A program made the translations under genes and the position numbers. Below are positions 59,088 through 64,000 of a stretch of DNA of 64,000 nucleotides, piece after piece. Each line of letters opens with the position of its first letter. Within the stretch, counting starts at the first letter, position 1. The notes beneath the pieces are model-generated. The model was not told the DNA's origin. It made no database searches and saw nothing but the letters and a program-made list of their open reading frames with translations. The DNA is from Bacillus sp. N1-1 (lineage in GTDB: Bacteria > Bacillota > Bacilli > Bacillales > Guptibacillaceae): the NCBI RefSeq assembly GCF_009818105.1, contig NZ_CP046564.1, forward strand, positions 2,852,001 to 2,916,000, given 5' to 3'.

Positions 59088-59603
59088 CTATTCCTCCCAA
59101 TTTATCTTCCCTTTACGCTTCATATAAGCAAGGAAAACACTTTCCATTCTTCTATTAAATTTCGTAAAGAACCCATCAGTTTTAGCTACAGGAACAACTA
59201 GAATGGTATGAAGTCCCATTCGATTTCCTCCAACTACATCTGTAAAGATCTGATCTCCGATGACAACTGTATCTTCGGCTTTCAGCTTCATGTCCTTTAA
59301 AGCTTTACGGAATGCCTTTGTCATCGGCTTCCTAGCTTCATATATAAAGGGTACCTCCGCAGGGGAAGCGAACTTCTCCACTCTTGTCTTATTATTATTT
59401 GAAACGATGGTAACGAGAATACCTTCGTCACTCATTTGTCGAAACCATTTTAATAATTCAGGCGTAGCATCTGCTCGATCCCACTCAACAAGAGTGTTAT
59501 CAAGATCAGTGATAATACCTTTCACACCACGTTCTTTTAGTAGCTCCGGGCTTATTTGAAAGATGTTTTGCACATGTTCATTTGGCAAAAATTTATTTAG
59601 CAA
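59088..59603 (-). CDS. yqeG: HAD phosphatase YqeG (phosphatidylglycerophosphatase-like, type IIIA)
   Basis: 171 aa. Motif I is ITDLDNTLVEWD, motif II IVSNNN and motif III/IV VIGDQIFTDVVGG. The family dephosphorylates PGP or related substrates; the B. subtilis substrate is not settled. First gene of the yqeG-yqeH-aroE-yhbY-nadD-yqeK-rsfS-yqeM operon. Confidence 0.92.
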   Translation of the reverse strand: MLNKFLPNEHVQNIFQISPELLKERGVKGIITDLDNTLVEWDRADATPELLKWFRQMSDEGILVTIVSNNNKTRVEKFASPAEVPFIYEARKPMTKAFRKALKDMKLKAEDTVVIGDQIFTDVVGGNRMGLHTILVVPVAKTDGFFTKFNRRMESVFLAYMKRKGKINWEE

Positions 59604-59743
59604 ATTGCAACACTCCTAGTATTAGTGACATCCCTATTGTATCAATATTTTCATCACGCACAACTATTAACTTACAAACGAATCTAACGAAAAAAAAGAA
59701 ATGATATCAAAATTTTTCGACAAATAGTGTCATTTTCAAAAAA

Positions 59744-59752
59744 TGTGGATAA
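59744..59752 (-). promoter_or_regulatory. DnaA box 1 upstream of sda
   Basis: TGTGGATAA is the complement of the consensus TTATCCACA. Confidence 0.85.
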
Positions 59753-59819
59753 CATTATTAACATATACAAACCATTTAGCCATTGAAAATTTGTAAGATA
59801 TAAACACTATACCCACAAA

Positions 59820-59828
59820 TTATCCACT
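59820..59828 (+). promoter_or_regulatory. DnaA box 2 upstream of sda
   Basis: TTATCCACT matches the DnaA consensus except for the last base. Confidence 0.8.
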
Positions 59829-59834
59829 TTCAAC

Positions 59835-59843
59835 TGTGGATAA
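59835..59843 (-). promoter_or_regulatory. DnaA box 3 upstream of sda
   Basis: TGTGGATAA is the complement of TTATCCACA. The cluster of boxes lies 115-215 bases before sda. A TTGAAA (59783-59788) with a weak -10 at 17-19 bases sits between boxes 1 and 2. Confidence 0.85.
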
Positions 59844-59957
59844 CGGAACGGTTGTTCTATGAATCTTTCCATGGTAAGCTAACTGCAAATAAAAGATCCA
59901 CATACAAACTATGCGGAATAATCGGAGGATAGAACCTTATTTTGGAGGTGCGTAATC

Positions 59958-60101
59958 ATGGAAAAGTTATCAGATGACTTGTTGATTGAATCCTTTTATA
60001 AGGCAAAGGAACTTAAACTTAGTAGTGAATTTATTCACCTTATTCAACGTGAAATACAAAGACGCAGACTCGATAAACAAGTTTCTATGCTTGGGGTTTA
60101 A
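59958..60101 (+). CDS. sda: Sporulation checkpoint inhibitor Sda
   Basis: 47 aa helical hairpin. MEKLSDDLLIESFYKAKELK matches Sda, which binds histidine kinase KinA and blocks phosphorelay when replication is perturbed. The ATG at 59958 follows GGAGGTG. The upstream DnaA boxes agree with DnaA control known in B. subtilis. Confidence 0.96.
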   Translation: MEKLSDDLLIESFYKAKELKLSSEFIHLIQREIQRRRLDKQVSMLGV

Positions 60102-60106
60102 CATTC

Positions 60107-60135
60107 GCCAACCTTGATCTCATACCAGGGTTGGC
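60107..60135. terminator. Terminator between sda and the lipoprotein gene
   Basis: GCCAACC and GGTTGGC form the stem with partly paired interior, then CTTTTGTTT. Confidence 0.8.
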
Positions 60136-60142
60136 CTTTTGT

Positions 60143-60601
60143 TTATTTTCCTTCAAAATAACTTCCCCATGTGGCCTCCCACTCTTCATTGCTAACTTCG
60201 TTTTCTTCTTTCATCTTCTTAGCGCTTCTATAATGATTAGGTTCTGTTAAAAAGACAGCTGCTACCCCTTCTGCCTTTAGTAAGTCCTGATACTTAGATA
60301 ATAAAGAATCAACATCTCTTCGCTTATATGCAAAAGGTTTTAATGCTACAACCGTTTGATTATCACGAGACAGAATAATAACATCATTTATAGCTGACTC
60401 GTTTTTCAACATTTTTTGAATCGTTTCTATCGAACTGTTCGGACTATGTTCTTTCATTAACGCTGCTCCAAGTGGTTCAACTTCAATCGCTCTAAAATAC
60501 TCTCGTGGTGCGTACGGTGATTGATCCTCACTTTTATATACACTTTGACAGGCAGTTAATAAAATCATGATAGGAAAAAGAATAGAAATGGATTTTATCA
60601 T
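60143..60601 (-). CDS. Lipoprotein of unknown function
   Basis: 152 aa. A lipoprotein signal peptide ends in LTAC with C18 as the lipidated residue; the ATG at 60601 lies 6 bases from AAAGGAGGA, and further upstream codons lie in the intergenic region. The mature part is polar, with segments INDVIILSRDNQTVVALKPF and KAEGVAAVFLTEPNHY, resembling YhcN/YlaJ sporulation lipoproteins weakly. I do not recognise it firmly. Diverges from mrpA. Confidence 0.65.
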   Translation of the reverse strand: MIKSISILFPIMILLTACQSVYKSEDQSPYAPREYFRAIEVEPLGAALMKEHSPNSSIETIQKMLKNESAINDVIILSRDNQTVVALKPFAYKRRDVDSLLSKYQDLLKAEGVAAVFLTEPNHYRSAKKMKEENEVSNEEWEATWGSYFEGK

Positions 60602-60779
60602 GTGTATCCTCCTTTCGCAAATAGAATCGGCGTTGTTTGGAAAACTTATACGGGAAAGTTGCATTTTCAAACATGAAAAGTTGATAAATGTGTCGGTTTT
60701 TGATTACAATTGAGTTATTGCAATATGAGTTCATTTGAACTTTTATCATATTGAGCATTAGTGGGGAGGTTTTTGTAGA

Positions 60780-63122
60780 ATGCTTCATGCAGCTGTCTTG
60801 CTACCTTTTCTGGCAGCGTTTTTCATCCCGTTGCTTTATCGGGGCGTGAAACAAGTCCATTTGGGATGGTTTGTTCTTTTAGTTCCGATTCTTCTATTCG
60901 GGTATTTTCTTACGTTTATACAGGGAGTTATGCAGGGTGTACATACACTAAAAACGTTTGAGTGGATTCCATCACTTGGAGTGAACATTACATTCTATAT
61001 CGATGGTCTTGGCCTGTTTTTCGCGCTTTTGATCACTGGAATTGGATCGCTAGTCGTTCTATATTCCATCTATTATTTAAGTAAAGCGGAAAAACTTGGC
61101 CATTTTTATGTTTATCTCCTATTGTTTATGGGAGCTATGCTCGGAGTTGTGTTATCAGATAATTTATTTGTGCTTTACACATTCTGGGAACTAACAAGCA
61201 TCTCGTCATTTCTACTTATCGGCTACTGGTATCAAAGAGAAAAATCGACTTCTGGTGCCCTTAAGTCCATGATGATTACTGTATTCGGTGGTCTTGCGAT
61301 GCTTGGTGGTTTTATATTAATGGCCGACATTACAGGAACTTCAAGCATTCGAGGAATTATTGAGAATGGGGAAATGATTGTTAACTCAGCTCTTTTTCCA
61401 TTTATCCTTATTCTTGTACTTCTTGGAGCCTTTACAAAATCGGCTCAATTCCCATTTCATACGTGGTTGCCTGATGCAATGGAAGCACCAACTCCAGTTA
61501 GTGCCTTTCTTCATTCAGCTACGATGGTTAAAGCAGGTATCTATCTAGTCGCTAGATTAAGTCTTATCTTCGCTGGGACAGACCTTTTCTTTTTAATTGT
61601 TAGTGGTTTTGGTTTACTGACATTATGCTGGGGATCCTATATGGCTGTTACACAAACCGACTTGAAAGCGATTCTTGCCTATTCTACGATAAGTCAACTT
61701 GGAATGATCATGGCGATGTTAGGCTTTGGTACAGAACTAGCTATTCTTGCTGCTGTATTCCACATTTTAAACCATGCGACATTTAAAGGGAGTCTCTTTA
61801 TGGTTGCGGGTATTATTGATCATGAAACAGGAACGCGGGATATTAGAAAGCTCGGCGGACTATTTACATTCATGCCGATTACGGCCACATTAGCCTTCTT
61901 TGGCACGTTCTCTATGGCCGGATTTCCGCTTCCATTTTTAAACGGCTTCCTAAGTAAAGAAATGTTTTTTGATTCATCACTTCATTTTGAAAATGCTTCT
62001 ACAATTGTTGAGGCTGTATCACCTTTCTTCCCATATTTTGCTGTTGGTGGAAGTATCTTTACATTCGTCTATTCCATCATGCTATTCTTCCGTACGTTTA
62101 CCGGGAAACAGAGGGAAACACTACCGAAACAGCCGCACGAAGCACCAATTGGCATGCTTATTTCGCCTATAGTACTTGTTCTGCTTGTCATTATTATTGC
62201 GTTTATCCCAGATGCATTTGGCCATGCACTGCTATCGCCAATGGTCGATGCAATTAATGGCTCCGTTGGGGAGACCCATATTAAATTCTGGCATGGCTTC
62301 GGACCGGCCCTTTATATGAGCCTCGCCGTTCTCATTCTAGGTACTGCATTGTACCTGACGCGAGAAAAATGGCAGCACGTTTACAAGGCGTTACCAGGTA
62401 AATTATCTGCTGCAAAAGCTTACGATGGTCTCATAAACGGACTGATCAATGGCTCGAGAAAACTAACAAATATTTATATGACAGGTTCTCTTCGCCATTA
62501 CATGATTTATATTTTCGTCTTTTTCATTGCTCTAGTTGGTATTACAATGAGCGTATCTGGCGGTTTTCAAATTAACTTTGATGACCTAGCACCAATCGCT
62601 GTACCTGAAGTGATGATTGCGATCGTAATGGCGGGTGCTGCTGTGGCTACGATCTTCATGAAAAATCGCATTGCAGCCATTTTAGTCCTTGGAATTGTTG
62701 GATATGGTCTATCTCTTCTCTTCGTCTTTTTCCGAGCGCCGGATCTAGCCCTAACGCAGCTTATTGTTGAAACGGTGACTGTTGCTTTATTTTTACTTTG
62801 TTTTTATCACTTACCTAACTTTGATAAAAAGAAAGAATCCAAAGGAACAAATGCTATTAACTGGGTTATTTCGATATCAGTGGGTGTTCTTGTCACAATG
62901 GTCGGTATCGCTTCTCATAGCACAAAGCTTTTTGAACCGATTTCCGATTATTTCCTAAAGAACTCTTATAAATTAGGCGGAGGAGACAACGTTGTTAACG
63001 TCATTCTTGTTGACTTCCGTGGACTGGATACGATGCTTGAAATCCTTGTGCTTGGACTAGCCGCTCTTGGTATTTATACAATGATCAAACTTCGTCCGGG
63101 TAAGAAGGAGGGAAATGATTAA
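60780..63122 (+). CDS. mrpA: Na+/H+ antiporter subunit A (MrpA)
   Basis: 780 aa, many membrane helices. NuoL-like core with FWELTSISSFLLIGYWY and AFTKSAQFPFHTWLPDAMEAPTPVSAFLHSATMVKAGIY; the C-terminal part ends in DLALTQLIVETV and NVILVDFRGLDTMLE, as in full-length MrpA. B. subtilis MrpA is ~801 aa, so no MrpB is fused to it. A GGGGAGGT site precedes the ATG. The stop overlaps the start of mrpC (TAATG); mrpB, normally next, is missing. Confidence 0.95.
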   Translation: MLHAAVLLPFLAAFFIPLLYRGVKQVHLGWFVLLVPILLFGYFLTFIQGVMQGVHTLKTFEWIPSLGVNITFYIDGLGLFFALLITGIGSLVVLYSIYYLSKAEKLGHFYVYLLLFMGAMLGVVLSDNLFVLYTFWELTSISSFLLIGYWYQREKSTSGALKSMMITVFGGLAMLGGFILMADITGTSSIRGIIENGEMIVNSALFPFILILVLLGAFTKSAQFPFHTWLPDAMEAPTPVSAFLHSATMVKAGIYLVARLSLIFAGTDLFFLIVSGFGLLTLCWGSYMAVTQTDLKAILAYSTISQLGMIMAMLGFGTELAILAAVFHILNHATFKGSLFMVAGIIDHETGTRDIRKLGGLFTFMPITATLAFFGTFSMAGFPLPFLNGFLSKEMFFDSSLHFENASTIVEAVSPFFPYFAVGGSIFTFVYSIMLFFRTFTGKQRETLPKQPHEAPIGMLISPIVLVLLVIIIAFIPDAFGHALLSPMVDAINGSVGETHIKFWHGFGPALYMSLAVLILGTALYLTREKWQHVYKALPGKLSAAKAYDGLINGLINGSRKLTNIYMTGSLRHYMIYIFVFFIALVGITMSVSGGFQINFDDLAPIAVPEVMIAIVMAGAAVATIFMKNRIAAILVLGIVGYGLSLLFVFFRAPDLALTQLIVETVTVALFLLCFYHLPNFDKKKESKGTNAINWVISISVGVLVTMVGIASHSTKLFEPISDYFLKNSYKLGGGDNVVNVILVDFRGLDTMLEILVLGLAALGIYTMIKLRPGKKEGND

Positions 63123-63460
63123 TGGAAATCATCATGTCTGTGCTTGCAGGAATACTTTTCACTGCAGGGGTCTATATGATTTTGCAGAAACAAATTCTTA
63201 AAATCATTATCGGTACGGCACTTTTGTCTCATGGGGCTCACTTATTTATTATTACGATGGGAAAGTTGAATCGTGGAAAACCACCGATTCTATCAGAGGG
63301 AGTAACGAATTACGCTGATCCGCTGCCACAGGCCCTTATTTTAACTTCCATTGTTATTAGCTTTGGTGTGACTTCATTTCTTCTTGTGCTAGCGTATCGA
63401 ACGTACCAAACGAATGGTACCGATAATATGGAGAAATTGAGGGGTAACGACAATGAGTAA
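63122..63460 (+). CDS. mrpC: Na+/H+ antiporter subunit C (MrpC)
   Basis: 112 aa, NuoK-like with three membrane helices and YADPLPQALILTSIVISFGVTSFLL near the C-terminus. It takes the place of mrpB directly after mrpA. It overlaps mrpD by 8 bases. Confidence 0.95.
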   Translation: MEIIMSVLAGILFTAGVYMILQKQILKIIIGTALLSHGAHLFIITMGKLNRGKPPILSEGVTNYADPLPQALILTSIVISFGVTSFLLVLAYRTYQTNGTDNMEKLRGNDNE

Positions 63461-64000
63461 CCTAGCTATACTTCCAATTTTATTACCGCTCTTAACAGGA
63501 ATTATTCTTGTATTCTTGAATAAGCGGTTGCCGCTTGTAAGATTGATCACCCGCATCATGGTTCTAGTAAACCTTGCAGTTGTTTCAATTATTGCCTTTA
63601 ACGTGATTCAAAAAGGCACGATCGTATTAAAAGCCGGCGATTGGACAGTGCCTTATGGCATTGTTCTCGTTGCTGATCCTCTTGCCATGCTACTCGTTGT
63701 GACGGCAAACATTATTTCAGTTGCATGTGCTTTCTATGCGTTTAATTCACTAGATGAACAGCGTGAGCGTTATTACTTTTATCCGCTCTTCCAACTTTTA
63801 ATCGCAGGCGTTAGCGGAGCCTTTTTAACAGGAGACTTGTTTAACTTATTCGTATTTTTTGAAGTTCTCTTAATTGCTTCATACGGGTTGATTGTTCTTG
63901 GAGGCACGAAAGAACAATTCAGAGAGTCTTTTAAATACATTATTATCAACTTGTTCTCTTCAATGCTCTTTGTTACAACCGTGTCCTTTCTCTATGCAGT
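63453..64000 (+). CDS. mrpD: Na+/H+ antiporter subunit D (MrpD), truncated by the window
   Basis: The first ~182 residues of a NuoN/M-like subunit. MSNLAILPILLPLLTGI is the start, followed by several membrane helices and TGDLFNLFVFFEVLLIASYGL, the MrpD signature with the conserved Glu. The remainder and mrpE-G lie past the window. Confidence 0.93.
   Translation, partial: MSNLAILPILLPLLTGIILVFLNKRLPLVRLITRIMVLVNLAVVSIIAFNVIQKGTIVLKAGDWTVPYGIVLVADPLAMLLVVTANIISVACAFYAFNSLDEQRERYYFYPLFQLLIAGVSGAFLTGDLFNLFVFFEVLLIASYGLIVLGGTKEQFRESFKYIIINLFSSMLFVTTVSFLYA

Overview
The window is 64 kb of core chromosome from a low-GC, endospore-forming, Gram-positive rod of the Bacillaceae. The evidence is the gene order, which follows the Bacillus subtilis yqe/yqf region almost gene for gene. 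It runs zur, yqfU, yqfT, nfo, cshB, yqfQ, ispH, yqfO, trmK, cccA, sigA, dnaG, yqxD, yqfL, ccpN, recO, yqzL, era, cdd, dgkA, ybeY, pgpH, phoH, yqfDCB, floA, yqeZ, yqeY, rpsU, yqeW, deoC, mtaB, rsmE, prmA, dnaJ, dnaK, grpE, hrcA, hemW, lepA, yqxA, gpr, rpsT, holA, yqzM, comEC/EB/EA, comER, yqeM, rsfS, yqeK, nadD, yhbY, aroE, yqeH, yqeG, sda. Sporulation genes (gpr, yqfC, yqfD, sda, yqxA), a CIRCE element, a Zur box and DnaA boxes agree with this. I cannot name the species from sequence alone.

Layout: (1) 1-5100 holds zinc homeostasis (zur, znuB, znuC under a Zur box), a membrane-anchored lytic transglycosylase and a YitT-family protein. (2) 5100-12000 covers DNA repair, an RNA helicase, isoprenoid synthesis (ispH), tRNA methylation and cytochrome c550. 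(3) 12200-15100 is an acyl-CoA synthetase/acyl-CoA dehydrogenase pair (YngI/YngJ type) placed between cccA and sigA, with a cre-like site and a TetR-type dyad. (4) 15450-24000 is the macromolecular synthesis region (sigA, dnaG), the gluconeogenesis regulators ccpN and yqfL, and recO-yqzL-era-cdd-dgkA-ybeY. (5) 24000-32850 holds pgpH, phoH, the sporulation pair yqfC/yqfD, the flotillin/NfeD membrane module, yqeY and rpsU. (6) 33100-46300 has a Na/Pi symporter, deoC, RNA and ribosomal protein modification genes, the HrcA heat-shock operon, hemW and lepA. (7) 46400-54500 holds spore protease, rpsT, holA and the late competence comE genes. (8) 54600-60100 holds ribosome assembly, NAD and shikimate genes and the sporulation checkpoint gene sda. 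(9) 60140-64000 is a lipoprotein gene and the start of an Mrp Na+/H+ antiporter operon.

Most genes lie on the minus strand. Plus-strand exceptions (yqfW, yqfT, yqfQ-ispH, yqeW, rpsT, yqzM, comER, sda, mrp) are usually separated from their convergent neighbours by bidirectional hairpin terminators. I see no prophage, transposon, CRISPR array, rRNA or tRNA gene, and no convincing new biological system. The more notable points are genes missing from their expected slots: mrpB between mrpA and mrpC, spoIIP between gpr and yqxA, and glyQ/glyS between recO and ccpN. Others are the regulatory sites around the acyl-CoA gene pair, an unexplained non-coding stretch at 49482-49883, and a lytic transglycosylase whose natural start looks non-canonical.
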